A stretch of 36,776 bases of DNA, from NCBI GenBank assembly GCA_020349245.1, contig CP070764.1:1837947-1874722 (forward strand), read 5' to 3'. Origin of the DNA: Chloroflexota bacterium. GTDB lineage: Bacteria; Chloroflexota; Anaerolineae; Anaerolineales; UBA4823. The notes under the pieces were generated by a model that worked only from the letters and a program-made list of their open reading frames with translations, was not told where the DNA came from and did not search any database. The translations under genes were made by a program, and so were the position numbers. Each line of letters opens with the position of its first letter. The first letter of the stretch is position 1. Below, piece after piece: positions 9,114-18,032 of the stretch.

Positions 9114-9572
9114 CTACCAAAAGAATAATCGGATTCCGATTATTTTAGACTTTGGTCGGTTCTTTAAAACCAGAGTCTTTCCCGGCCATGAACCAATGCG
9201 TTCTTTAGACTTACTCATGACTTGCAGTGGCATTTCGGTGACAGCCTCGGTCTCAGAAGTTTTTTCCTGGATTTTCTCCGCTATTTCCATACGAACTCTA
9301 TAGCGATTTACCAGTAGAGTAGTGGTAATTCCATGCGAGAAAATGCTTAGTAGAACTGCAAGCAAAGTAATAAATTATTGGTGCACCAATCTTGGTAGTT
9401 TTTCGGACTCCAGGACGATAAAGGCAAACAGGATGGAAGATATCCCTGGATGCCCAAACCAGCCCAAGAATTGGCAGGTTATCGGTCGTATTTTCGCGCC
9501 TATCACGTAGATCATCAGCGGTGAATTTCTCCCAACAGATCTATAAAAACTCTGGCGCAATTCGAATACCAT
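9114..9572 (-). pseudogene. Relic of a cation/proton antiporter (NhaP/CPA1-like), C-terminal part only
   Basis: Conceptual translation on the minus strand gives the end of a sodium/proton exchanger. First comes IGAKIRPIT, then FLGWFGHPGISSILFA (family form close to GWFGPRG-ASI), a stop TAA at 9375-9377, and in the same frame ITLLAVLLSIFSHGITTT and a charged tail that ends at 9114. The in-frame stop falls where intact family members have an uninterrupted helix. The first 250 or more residues expected of such a transporter are absent, and the residues before IGAKI no longer look like a membrane helix. It is therefore a 5'-deleted, nonsense-mutated remnant and almost certainly inactive. Recognition is by motif memory, not by a search. 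Confidence 0.7.
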
Positions 9573-9589
9573 TACCCTTTTGGCATAGA

Positions 9590-9618
9590 ACAGACACCCT
9601 ACCGAGTAAGGTGTCTGT
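9590..9618. repeat. Inverted repeat (hairpin) next to the antiporter relic
   Basis: Nine-base arms ACAGACACC and GGTGTCTGT match perfectly and can extend inward by TAC/GTA across one mismatch, leaving a three-base loop. There is no T-run on either side, so it is not a typical intrinsic terminator. A smaller 6-bp hairpin (GTGAGT/ACTCAC) sits at 9664-9680. Confidence 0.6.
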
Positions 9619-9818
9619 AGAATTGAGCCGGAGGGAAGCCATCAATATTCGTGCCCAGAATAAGTGAGTACTGCACTCACCTGCGATCCTATTTTTCCTT
9701 GAAAACCTGATTGTTTGCTTTTATCGACATGGTTACAAGGTTTTGTAGCTGAGATTTGTGAACCTGTCCTGAGTAAGCTATTCCTGGGAATTAATCGAGA
9801 ACACTCCAGCTTCTTGCA

Positions 9819-10769
9819 TCATTTTGCTTCATTCAACGCTGCGTACTGGTCAGCTGAGTACTGGTAGCGAGCGGAGATGTATTCCAGGACCTTTTGTGAA
9901 TGAGCCTGCTTCTGGGCAGCAAATTGGTCAGCAGCGTATTGATAGCGGGCTGAAATGGCTTCCAAAATACGCTGTGAGTTTGCCGGTGAAACGAGCCCAT
10001 ACCGGTCCGTCAGGCCCTGGTAATGAGCTGATATCGATTCCAGTGCTTTCTGCGAGTCAGCCTCCCTTTGGGCGGCAAATTGATCAGCAGCATACTGGTA
10101 GCGAGCTGAGGTGGTTTCCAGGATGCGTTGTGAGATTGCCGCTGATGTAACCCCATACCGGTCAGCCAGGCCCTGGTAATGGGCTGAGATCGATTCCAGT
10201 GCCTTCTGCGAGTCAGCCTCCCTTTGGGCGGCAAATTGATCAGCTGCGTACTGGTAGCGAGCTGAGGTGGTTTCCAGGATGCGTTGTGAGATTGCCACTG
10301 ATGTAATCCCATACCGGTCAGCCAGGCCCTGGTAATGGGCTGAGATCGATTCCAATGCCCTCTGCGAGTCAGCCTCCCTTTGGGCAGCGAATAGATCAGC
10401 TGCATACTGGTAGCGAGCCGAAATGGTTTGCAGATTGCGCAGGGATTTTGCCCGGCTCTCCTCTGCATACATCTCTGCCCTGCGCTGGTATCGCTCAGAG
10501 ACGATCCCCAGTGCCCGCAGGGATTCCTCTTTTGCTTTCTGCGCCGCATACCGGTCGGCCAAACCCTGGTAATGGGCTGAGATCGATTCAAGCGCCCGCT
10601 GGCTGCGGTTTATATCGACCATCCTGTTGTAGGCAGCTGTTGCACCCACCCCAAGTAAAGCCACCACGACCACTGCTGCCAGCGCATACAACCACTTGCG
10701 GTCTACTTTTCCCAGGAGGGGAAACTCGACAGCTGCTGCCAAATCTGGTACATGAGTTCTGGTAGTCAT
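9819..10769 (-). CDS. Membrane-anchored protein of ten 26-residue helical repeats
   Basis: A 316-residue protein of unknown function. Residues 1-24 are cytoplasmic-looking and include a Lys/Arg pair. Residues 25-46 are one hydrophobic helix (YALAAVVVVALLGVGATA). Residues 56-316 are ten head-to-tail units, the first of 27 and the other nine of 26 residues, ending exactly at the C-terminus. The consensus resembles S-Q-R-x-L-E-x-I-S-A-R/H-Y-Q-x-x-A-D-x-Y/F-A-A-Q and suggests amphipathic helices, possibly a coiled rod or solenoid. Units alternate between a YQGLADRYG type and a YQYAADQFAA type. By positive-inside logic the repeats lie outside the membrane. ATG 10769 has AAGGAGA about seven bases upstream. 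It diverges from the giant receptor gene at 11013, with which it may share control. Confidence 0.8.
   Translation of the reverse strand: MTTRTHVPDLAAAVEFPLLGKVDRKWLYALAAVVVVALLGVGATAAYNRMVDINRSQRALESISAHYQGLADRYAAQKAKEESLRALGIVSERYQRRAEMYAEESRAKSLRNLQTISARYQYAADLFAAQREADSQRALESISAHYQGLADRYGITSVAISQRILETTSARYQYAADQFAAQREADSQKALESISAHYQGLADRYGVTSAAISQRILETTSARYQYAADQFAAQREADSQKALESISAHYQGLTDRYGLVSPANSQRILEAISARYQYAADQFAAQKQAHSQKVLEYISARYQYSADQYAALNEAK
9822..10604 (-). repeat. Tandem 78-bp coding repeat with 156-bp super-repeat
   Basis: Ten consecutive units encode the 26-residue repeats. The 156-base pairs of units at 10082-10237 and 10238-10393 differ at only about ten positions by eye, and most differences leave the protein unchanged or conservative. 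This implies recent expansion by duplication of two-unit blocks. Long antisense open frames here are a by-product of the periodicity. Confidence 0.9.
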
Positions 10770-10910
10770 CGTTTTATCTCCTTACTGAAGTTGGTTATCC
10801 GGGGCATTGAAGGCCCTCACCTGCCCCTACTTTAGCAAGCCACATGGATAAACCCGTATCTAAACGCGTATATTCAGCGTCTCAAATTGATTAGAAAAAT
10901 GGGTACTAAC

Positions 10911-10938
10911 TTGAGAAAATGGTTTTCTTCGCTATAAT
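10911..10938 (+). promoter_or_regulatory. Promoter candidate for the giant receptor gene
   Basis: TTGAGA at 10911-10916, a 16-base spacer, and a perfect TATAAT at 10933-10938. The expected transcription start near 10945 would leave a leader of about 70 bases before ATG 11013. Confidence 0.6.
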
Positions 10939-11012
10939 CAATCTAGGTTCAATGCTCAAGTATTGCAGACACTGGCAGACAGCCCTCCAAAGTGGGAAAC
11001 GAGTGACCAGGC

Positions 11013-14000
11013 ATGTCGCTGAAAATTTACCTGCTTGGGCAATTCAATCTTCAAGCCAACCATCACTCCCTCGAATTGCCATCCAGGCCAGCCCAGTCCC
11101 TGCTGGCATATCTGGCCCTTAACGCTGGGGTAACCATCCGGCGCGAAAAACTGGCCAGCCTGCTGTGGCCTGAGGCAGCCGAACCCAACGCCCGCAAATA
11201 TCTGCGCCAGACCCTGTGGCGCATTCACAAAACCCTGGCGGATGCCTCCCTGGCCTGGGAAGACTACCTGCAGATCAGTGATATTGAGGTCACCTTCAAC
11301 CAGTACGCCAACTACTGGCTGGATGCCGACCTGCTGCTAACTCAAGAGATAGGCAGGCAGGTTGAGGACCTGATCGAGGTCGTCAACTTCTACCAGGGGG
11401 AGCTGTTGCCAGGATTCTATGACCAGTGGGTCATCCTGGAGCGTGAGCGCCTGCAGGCTGCTTATCACCACAAGATGAGCCAGCTGCTGGAAGGCCTGCT
11501 GCAAGTTGGCCAGTGGCATGATGCCCTGCATTGGGCTGAACAGTGGATCCTGCTGGGCTATTCCCCCGAACCTGCCTTCCGGGCCCTGATGATCGCCCAT
11601 GCCGGGTTGGGGGACCAGGGCATGGTCAGCGCAGCCTACCAGCGCTGTGTGGTTGCCCTGAACCGCGACCTGGGTCTCGATCCCTCCCCGGATACACGCA
11701 AGTTGTTCGAACAGATCGTCTCCGGAGCGCCCTTACCGACGATACTGGGTATACCCGAACCTGAAACCATCACCATACCTGAACAGAACCCCGCTCCAGG
11801 TCCAGCCCCCTATAAAGGCCTGGATATTTTTGATACCCAGGATGCCGACCTGTTCTTCGGGCGCGAAAAGCTGACCGCCCAACTCGCTGGGCGGCTGCAG
11901 GAGGGAGAACAGCTGCTGTTCGTGGTAGGCGCTTCGGGCAGCGGGAAATCCTCCCTGGTGCGAGCCGGCCTGGTCCCCGCCCTCACCCGGGGTAAACCGG
12001 TAATGGACGGCTCATCCCCACCAGGCATCAGCCCCACCTGGTTGGTGCACGTGATCCAGCCCACCTCCCAGCCGCTTGAATCCCTGGCCAGTGCCCTGTG
12101 CCAGGATGAACCTTCCCTGCGCAGTATGACCACCCTGATCGACGACCTGCGCCACGACCCACGCTCCATGCACCTGTGCGCCAGGCGTTTATGCCAGGAA
12201 AAGACTGCCGAACATCTCTTGCTGGTTGTGGACCAGTTCGAGGAACTCTTCACCCTCTGCCAGGATGAAGACCAGCGCTCAGCTTTCATCGCCAACCTGC
12301 TCACCGCAGTTGACCCGCAAGTCTCTGGTCCAATCCACGTGGTGGTTACTTTGCGAGCTGATTTCTACTCCCAATGTGCTCAATACCCCGATCTGCGCCA
12401 GCAGCTAGCACTGCACCAGGAGTACATCGGGCCCATGAACAGCGAAGAGCTGCGCATGGCAGTCGAAGAACCCGCTCGCCGTAACAACTGGGACTTTGAG
12501 CCCGGCCTGGTGGACCTGATCCTGCGTGAGGTCAGAGGCCAACCCGGTTCTCTGCCGCTCTTATCCCACGCCCTGCTCGAGACCTGGCACCGCCGCCTTG
12601 GGCGCATCATGACTTTGAAAAGCTACGCCGAAGCTGGCAGCGTGCACGGTGCCATCGCCCATACCGCTGAAACGGTTTACCAGCAGGAGCTGGATGAAGC
12701 ACAGCAGGTCATCGCCCGCCACATCTTCCTGCGCCTGACCGATCTGGGTGAAGATACCCCTGAGACCCGCCACCGGGTACAGATGCCAGAACTGCTGCCC
12801 TCCGCTGACCAGCGCTCGCAGGTGGAAGTAGTGCTGGATAAACTGGTCGCAGCCCGGCTGGTCATCGTTTCCCAGGACTATGTTGAGGTCTCCCACGAAG
12901 CCCTGATCCGCGAATGGCCCACCTTGCGCAGCTGGCTGGAGGCAGACCGAGAGGGTGTCAGGCTTCACCACCAGCTGGCTGAAGCCGCCCTGGCCTGGGA
13001 GGCGATGGATCAGGATGAGAGTGCCCTCTACCGGGGAGCAAGATTAGCTGCTGCCCTTGAATGGGCCCAGGATCACGGCGACCAGGTGAACCTCCTCGAG
13101 CAAACCTTCCTGCAGGCTTCACAAGACCTGGTTGAGCGCAGGCAGCAGGAACAGGCCCGCGCCAACCGCTGGCGGCGCTGGCTGGCTACCGGCCTGGCAG
13201 GGATCCTTCTGGTGGCTATCCTCAGCACGGCTTTCGCCTTTTACCAGCGCAATCGCGCTGAAAATGAAGCCCACCTGGCAACCTCGCGCAGGCTTGCCGC
13301 AGCCGCGATTAACAACCTGTCTATGGACCCACAGTTAAGCTCCTTACTGGCCCTGGAAGCGGTTGCTGAAGTCCAGGATGCCAGCTTGCCGGTGCCCAGG
13401 GAGGCTGAGGAAGCGCTGCATCAAAGCCTGCAGGCCGCCTCGCTCTTAGAGATGCTCATCAACGCCCACCGGGGTGGCATCACTTCAATCGACTTCAGCC
13501 CGGATGGGGAACGCCTCGTCAGCGTAGGTAAGGATCGCACACTAAAAGTCTGGGATTCTGGCAGTGGTGAGCTATTAAAATCCATTCTAGCTAGCTATGT
13601 AGATCTCACAAAGGTAGCTTTCTCACCAGATGGCGATCACATTGCTGCTGGTGATCATGATCGGACAGCAAAAATATGGGATAGCCACTCTCTCAACCAA
13701 TTATCTACCCTGGAAGGTCATGAGAGTGGGGTAATCGAATTAGCGTTCAGCCCGGAAGGCGATCGCTTGGTGACCAGCTCCACACTAGGCTTTCAAGGTC
13801 AAATTGTCTGGGACCTCCCCTCTGGGTTACAGATCGGCAACTTTTTTGGCCATACTGGTACGGTAGCGGACATCGACTTCAGGCCGGACGGGAAACAAAT
13901 CGCCACTGCCAGTATTGATGGGAGTGTACGGCTTTGGGATGCAAACACTTTCGAGCAGCTGAGTGTCCTTAATGAGGGCCAACTTATGATGTTTGCCGTT

Positions 14001-16349
14001 GAATACAACCCGGATGGCACCCTGCTGGCCGCAAGCGGTGAAGCAGGCAAGGTTACCATCTGGGATGTGGAAAGTGGTGATGTGCTGCAGACCTTTCACG
14101 CCCATGCTGATTGGATGCTCGATATAGAATTCAGCCCAGATGGTTCCTGGTTAGCCACCAGCAGCCTGGATGGCACCGCCAAGATTTGGGAGATTTCTAC
14201 CGGTCAGGAGCTGCTGCAGCTCTCCGGGCATACCGATGGCATCGTTTCCCTCGCTTTTCACCCTGAAGGTGGACGCCTGGCTACTGCCAGCCAGGATGGC
14301 ACTATCCGCATCTGGAATGTCTCCCTCAGCCGGGAATACTTGAGTTTCCCTACAGGTGGCGGTAGTGGGCGCATCGCTTTCAGCCCGGATGGCAGCTTGC
14401 TGGCAGCTGGCACCGGTCGCGAGGAAGAGGTCCAGGGCGGAAAAGTACTGATCGGCGAAGTCCATGTCTGGAACCTGGAATCAGGTGACGAACCAGTCAA
14501 ATTCTCTGGGGGTAACCACCAGGGAGGCGTGGAAGCAGTTGTATTCAGCCCGGACGGTTCCAGGTTGGCTTCCGTCGGTTCAGATGACAGCCTGAAAGTA
14601 TGGTCCCGCAGCAATGGCAAATTAATCGCCAATACAGGTGAGCTTGGATTAACCTTTATTCACGACGTTGTCTACACCCCGGACGGCAATTTGTTGATTG
14701 TCGGTGGTGAAAGTTACTCATTAGAATATTTTGATGCATCAACCATAACAAAATTGGACGATTTCACCGTAAACTCTGCTGTTGATGGACTTGCCATCAG
14801 CCCTGATGGACAGCTGTGTGCTGTCACCAATAGGTCAGGCTATGTTATTTTGATCGATCGTTCAGGTAACACTATTCAGACCCTGTATGCTTCTACCGAT
14901 GAGATACTGGATATAACATTCAACTCGGCAGGGGATAAATTGGCCCTGGCCAGCGCTGATAGTAAGGTGAGCATCTGGCAGCTTGGTCAAGACCAGCCAC
15001 AGCTGATATTACGGGGACATTCAGCACCTGTCATGGGGGTAGACTTCAGCCCGGACGGGAGCCTGATCGCCACTGCCAGCCAGGACGGGACCGCCCGCCT
15101 GTGGGATGCAACCAGTGGGGAAGAGCTGCTGCTCTTAAAAGCTGAAGGCGATTTTGGCCTGGTAGATGTGGCCTTCAGCCCGGATGGAAAGATGCTGGCC
15201 ACCAGTGGCGATGATGCTGTGCGGGTTTACCTGCTTGGTATTGAAGAACTGACCAGCCTGGCAATGGCGCGCCTCGCACGCGGATTCACACCCGAAGAAT
15301 GTGCCCGCTACCTGCCTGAAGCTCGCTGTGAAAACCTGGTCCAGGTAAAATCTGCCCCTGAATCTATGCCGGAGAACGCGGCTGGCCGGATCTGCCTGGA
15401 GACAGACGGCTACGGGATATACAAGCAATCCTTCGAATATGCAGCTTATCTTGGCACCATTGAGGCAGCTGGGAATCATGGCTGGGAAGGATGGACCTTC
15501 GTACCTGATGCATACGAACCCTTCTCCCAGAATTTGGCCAGGGCGCTTGACTCGAATTGCGACTTGATCATCGCTTCTGCGGGATTTGCTTACGAAGGCG
15601 TGGTCTACGACTATGGACACCAATTCCCAGACCAACGCTTTCTGTTGTTAGATGCTCACTTTGACCCACCACTCGAGAATGTATGGACCGTGACTTACGC
15701 TGTTGACCAGGGTGCCTTTCAGGCAGGCTACCTGGCAGCCGCCATGACCCAGTCAGGAGTGATCGGAACTTTTGGGGGGGTAGATACTCCATTAGTAACG
15801 GATTTTATGATCGGCTTTCAATCGGGCATGGACTATTACAATCAGAAGAACGGCACTCACGTCAAGTTACTGGGTTGGGATACAGCCTTGCATGAGGGTT
15901 ATTTCCTGAACTCATTTTCAAATATGGACTTGGCAGCCCAATACACCCTGGAATTAATTGAGCAAGGCGCCGATATCATCTTCCCTGTAGCGGGGACTGG
16001 CCCTGGGTCAGCTGCCATGCAGGTGGTGATGGAGAAGGGGCATGTTTACTTGATCGGCGTTGATCAAGATTATACAGCCCTGTGTCTTGAGTGCGCCGAT
16101 CACGTATTGACCAGTGTCCTGAAGCGCTTAGATCAAAGTGTGCTGCGTGCAGCGGATGCCATCGCGGCAGGGACTTTCAAGGGCGGTAGCTACTTTGGTA
16201 CCCTGGAAACCGACGAGGTCGACCTGGCCCCGTTTCACGAACTGGAGACATTAATCCCCGAGCAGATTAAAGCCGACCTGGAGCAGATCAGAGCTGATAT
16301 TATCGCTGGGAAAATCCTTATCAAGCTAGAAAACCCCTCCAATCCTTAA
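11013..16349 (+). CDS. SARP/BTAD - STAND NTPase - membrane helix - double WD40 propeller - BMP-family receptor fusion
   Basis: A 1,778-residue one-protein sensor and regulator. Residues 1-95 match the winged-helix DNA-binding domain of SARP/AfsR regulators (PSRPAQSLLAYLAL, REKLASLLWPE). About 96-245 is the bacterial transcriptional activation domain (BTAD). Residues 264-700 are an nSTAND-type NTPase with Walker A GASGSGKSS (306-314) and Walker B LLLVVDQFEELF (402-413). A single hydrophobic helix at about 724-744 follows basic RWRRW residues, which places the N-terminal half inside. Residues 815-1410 contain 14 WD40 motifs (x-F-S-P-D-G / IWD type), enough for two seven-bladed propellers. About 1455-1770 is a BMP/PnrA-like periplasmic-binding domain (GRICLETDGYG, DLIIASAGFAYEG, GVIGTFGGVDTP, IIFPVAGTGPGS). 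I infer that ligand binding outside could reset the NTPase and the DNA-binding head inside. BMP proteins often bind nucleosides, but the ligand here is unknown. Confidence 0.85.
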   Translation: MSLKIYLLGQFNLQANHHSLELPSRPAQSLLAYLALNAGVTIRREKLASLLWPEAAEPNARKYLRQTLWRIHKTLADASLAWEDYLQISDIEVTFNQYANYWLDADLLLTQEIGRQVEDLIEVVNFYQGELLPGFYDQWVILERERLQAAYHHKMSQLLEGLLQVGQWHDALHWAEQWILLGYSPEPAFRALMIAHAGLGDQGMVSAAYQRCVVALNRDLGLDPSPDTRKLFEQIVSGAPLPTILGIPEPETITIPEQNPAPGPAPYKGLDIFDTQDADLFFGREKLTAQLAGRLQEGEQLLFVVGASGSGKSSLVRAGLVPALTRGKPVMDGSSPPGISPTWLVHVIQPTSQPLESLASALCQDEPSLRSMTTLIDDLRHDPRSMHLCARRLCQEKTAEHLLLVVDQFEELFTLCQDEDQRSAFIANLLTAVDPQVSGPIHVVVTLRADFYSQCAQYPDLRQQLALHQEYIGPMNSEELRMAVEEPARRNNWDFEPGLVDLILREVRGQPGSLPLLSHALLETWHRRLGRIMTLKSYAEAGSVHGAIAHTAETVYQQELDEAQQVIARHIFLRLTDLGEDTPETRHRVQMPELLPSADQRSQVEVVLDKLVAARLVIVSQDYVEVSHEALIREWPTLRSWLEADREGVRLHHQLAEAALAWEAMDQDESALYRGARLAAALEWAQDHGDQVNLLEQTFLQASQDLVERRQQEQARANRWRRWLATGLAGILLVAILSTAFAFYQRNRAENEAHLATSRRLAAAAINNLSMDPQLSSLLALEAVAEVQDASLPVPREAEEALHQSLQAASLLEMLINAHRGGITSIDFSPDGERLVSVGKDRTLKVWDSGSGELLKSILASYVDLTKVAFSPDGDHIAAGDHDRTAKIWDSHSLNQLSTLEGHESGVIELAFSPEGDRLVTSSTLGFQGQIVWDLPSGLQIGNFFGHTGTVADIDFRPDGKQIATASIDGSVRLWDANTFEQLSVLNEGQLMMFAVEYNPDGTLLAASGEAGKVTIWDVESGDVLQTFHAHADWMLDIEFSPDGSWLATSSLDGTAKIWEISTGQELLQLSGHTDGIVSLAFHPEGGRLATASQDGTIRIWNVSLSREYLSFPTGGGSGRIAFSPDGSLLAAGTGREEEVQGGKVLIGEVHVWNLESGDEPVKFSGGNHQGGVEAVVFSPDGSRLASVGSDDSLKVWSRSNGKLIANTGELGLTFIHDVVYTPDGNLLIVGGESYSLEYFDASTITKLDDFTVNSAVDGLAISPDGQLCAVTNRSGYVILIDRSGNTIQTLYASTDEILDITFNSAGDKLALASADSKVSIWQLGQDQPQLILRGHSAPVMGVDFSPDGSLIATASQDGTARLWDATSGEELLLLKAEGDFGLVDVAFSPDGKMLATSGDDAVRVYLLGIEELTSLAMARLARGFTPEECARYLPEARCENLVQVKSAPESMPENAAGRICLETDGYGIYKQSFEYAAYLGTIEAAGNHGWEGWTFVPDAYEPFSQNLARALDSNCDLIIASAGFAYEGVVYDYGHQFPDQRFLLLDAHFDPPLENVWTVTYAVDQGAFQAGYLAAAMTQSGVIGTFGGVDTPLVTDFMIGFQSGMDYYNQKNGTHVKLLGWDTALHEGYFLNSFSNMDLAAQYTLELIEQGADIIFPVAGTGPGSAAMQVVMEKGHVYLIGVDQDYTALCLECADHVLTSVLKRLDQSVLRAADAIAAGTFKGGSYFGTLETDEVDLAPFHELETLIPEQIKADLEQIRADIIAGKILIKLENPSNP

Positions 16350-17045
16350 TCTGAGATTACCCCATAATCTGTCGACCTCTTTCCACTCACGAGTCACTTT
16401 GTCCAATCCTGCCTGAGAACCATTTACTCAATTCCGGGTCTGGATTACAGGGGTATCGATGGTACCTGAGCTGATTCACCGATCGCTGATGCGATCCCTG
16501 ATGCGAGCCATTCCAGAACCGCTTTTGGAAAGGTTCACATTTGCCAGGAAGGTTACCAGATCCCTGGCACGGTACTCGCCTGGTTTTTTCTGGAAAGTTC
16601 ACCTTTCAATAACGCAGAGGAGCTCATACCATCCCATCTTTCGTTTTGTTGTCGGTGGATATCCAGCCTTTACAAATTCCCGACTTAATGTCAGTCGCAA
16701 TAGTTAGCTGAGTGCCCTGACAGCATCCGCATTGCCTTCAAATATCCGGGCACCAGCGTGCCTATGGGGATGCTGGATCACATCCAAGCTGAAGTAAAGC
16801 ACATCCTGGCTGAACCCAGTTTCCCCCGTTGAGTCGGGAGCAAGATTTGGCGTTAGTTGAGATCAAAGCTTTGGCGAATAAATAGCTGGTTCTCTATTAA
16901 TCCTTTATGCCAGCCTGCACAAAAATTACTTAAAAGAACTGATCTTTGATCGCTTAGATTGTTCCCCAGATTTTGTTAGGGAGTGATGATATTGTTTGCA
17001 AGTTATTGATTGAATGAGTCCGGGCTTTCCGCTTGAATTGGGCTA
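16350..17045. other. Gene-free region after the receptor gene
   Basis: About 700 bases between convergent genes. A weak 6-bp hairpin (AGATTA/TAATCT) follows the receptor stop. The only recognisable content is the DUF4386 relic at about 16575-16800. Nothing was recognised in 16380-16570 or 16800-17045. Confidence 0.6.
16575..16800 (-). pseudogene. Relic of a DUF4386 gene, 3' end plus flank
   Basis: The minus strand is clearly similar to the end of the DUF4386 gene at 27941-28636 and to its downstream flank. Translated in the matching frame it reads ARIFEGNADAVRAL, a stop, then LLRLTLSREFVKAGYPPTTK. The intact gene reads ARVFEGIADAVMAL, CQ, LLLLTLSKEFLKAEYPQTTK at the same place. Past the intact gene's stop the two loci still agree (for example around the motif TTCCAGAA). 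The relic has a nonsense codon and indels farther upstream and lacks the rest of the gene. It is a degenerate partial copy, about 11 kb from its relative. Confidence 0.75.
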
Positions 17046-18032
17046 CTAGTTTTCAAGAAGCCAGCAATGTACCGAATGATTATTGCCAAGGTCAAAGACT
17101 TTTGGATCTTCTAATCGGCAGCGATCGAAAACCATGGGGCAGCGAGGGTGGAAGCGGCATCCGGCTGGTAAATTTACCGGATTCGGGGGATCACCACTCA
17201 AGATTATACGCTCGTGGCGCTGGCGAGGATTTGGTACTGGGATAACAGACAGTAGCGCTTTCGTGTATGGATGGGCGGGATTGGAGAGCACCTCCAGCGT
17301 TGGTCCTATCTCAACAATCCTCCCCAAATACATAACCGCGACCCGGTCGGTAAAATAAGCCGCAGTGGCTAAATCATGGGTGATGAACAAGATCGAAATA
17401 CCATAATTGGTACGCAAGTCTGCTAATAAGTTGAGTATCTCCGCGCGTATACTCACATCCAGCATGGAAACTGGTTCATCTGCCAGCAGCAAGGTGGGCT
17501 GCAATACCAAGGCACCTGCGATCACTACTCGTTGACGCTGACCACCGGATAGCTGATGGGGGTAGCGATGGTAATATATATCCGCCGGTTTCAATCCTGC
17601 ATCCTCCAGGGCTTGGTTGACGCGAGCACTGATCTCGTTTTTATCGCGTGTTAATCCATGAACCTTTAATGGTTCCGCAACGATTTCTCCAATGGTCATC
17701 AATGGATTCAGTGATTCATAAGGATCCTGAAAGACCATCTGGATGTGGCGACGCAATTCTTTGATTTGCTTGCCTTTTGCATGGCTAATTTCCCGGCCTT
17801 CGAAAAGAATATTCCCTTCTGTGGCTGGCTCCAAACCCAGCAGAGTAAGCGCTAAGGTGGATTTTCCGCATCCGCTTTCGCCTACCAGACCAAGAACCTC
17901 CCCTTGGTCTAAATCGAATGTTATTCCATCGACAGCATGGACGTAGGTCTCCTGCCGCTTGAAAATACCTTCAGTATTAAAGTGGAAGAGTTTGCGAAGC
18001 TGCTTTACCTGGAGAATAGGTGTTGTACTCAT
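17046..18032 (-). CDS. Peptide ABC transporter ATP-binding protein, OppF/DppF type
   Basis: Second ATPase of the peptide importer. ATG 18032 is chosen because it overlaps the stop of the upstream ATPase gene as ATGA; the protein is then 328 residues and starts MSTTPILQVK. Walker A GESGCGKST is at about 51-59, followed by the signature LSGGQRQRVVIAGAL and Walker B LLADEPVSMLD. The C-terminal oligopeptide-transport extension has the conserved cysteines PAGCRFHPRCPMVFDRC and a later HCWLL, a pattern linked to an iron-sulfur site in some family members. It is the last gene of the operon. No convincing terminator follows. Confidence 0.9.
   Translation of the reverse strand: MSTTPILQVKQLRKLFHFNTEGIFKRQETYVHAVDGITFDLDQGEVLGLVGESGCGKSTLALTLLGLEPATEGNILFEGREISHAKGKQIKELRRHIQMVFQDPYESLNPLMTIGEIVAEPLKVHGLTRDKNEISARVNQALEDAGLKPADIYYHRYPHQLSGGQRQRVVIAGALVLQPTLLLADEPVSMLDVSIRAEILNLLADLRTNYGISILFITHDLATAAYFTDRVAVMYLGRIVEIGPTLEVLSNPAHPYTKALLSVIPVPNPRQRHERIILSGDPPNPVNLPAGCRFHPRCPMVFDRCRLEDPKVFDLGNNHSVHCWLLEN

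Noticed and set aside
10010..10591. 193-codon open frame antisense/alternate to the repeat gene
   Set aside because: It arises from the 78-bp periodicity; its product is a meaningless repeat and it has no ribosome site.
9822..10604. CRISPR array
   Set aside because: The periodic sequence is translated throughout, with 78-bp units and no variable spacers.
12561..12971. Minus-strand open frames across the receptor gene
   Set aside because: They are by-products of GC-rich coding sequence on the opposite strand, with no motifs.
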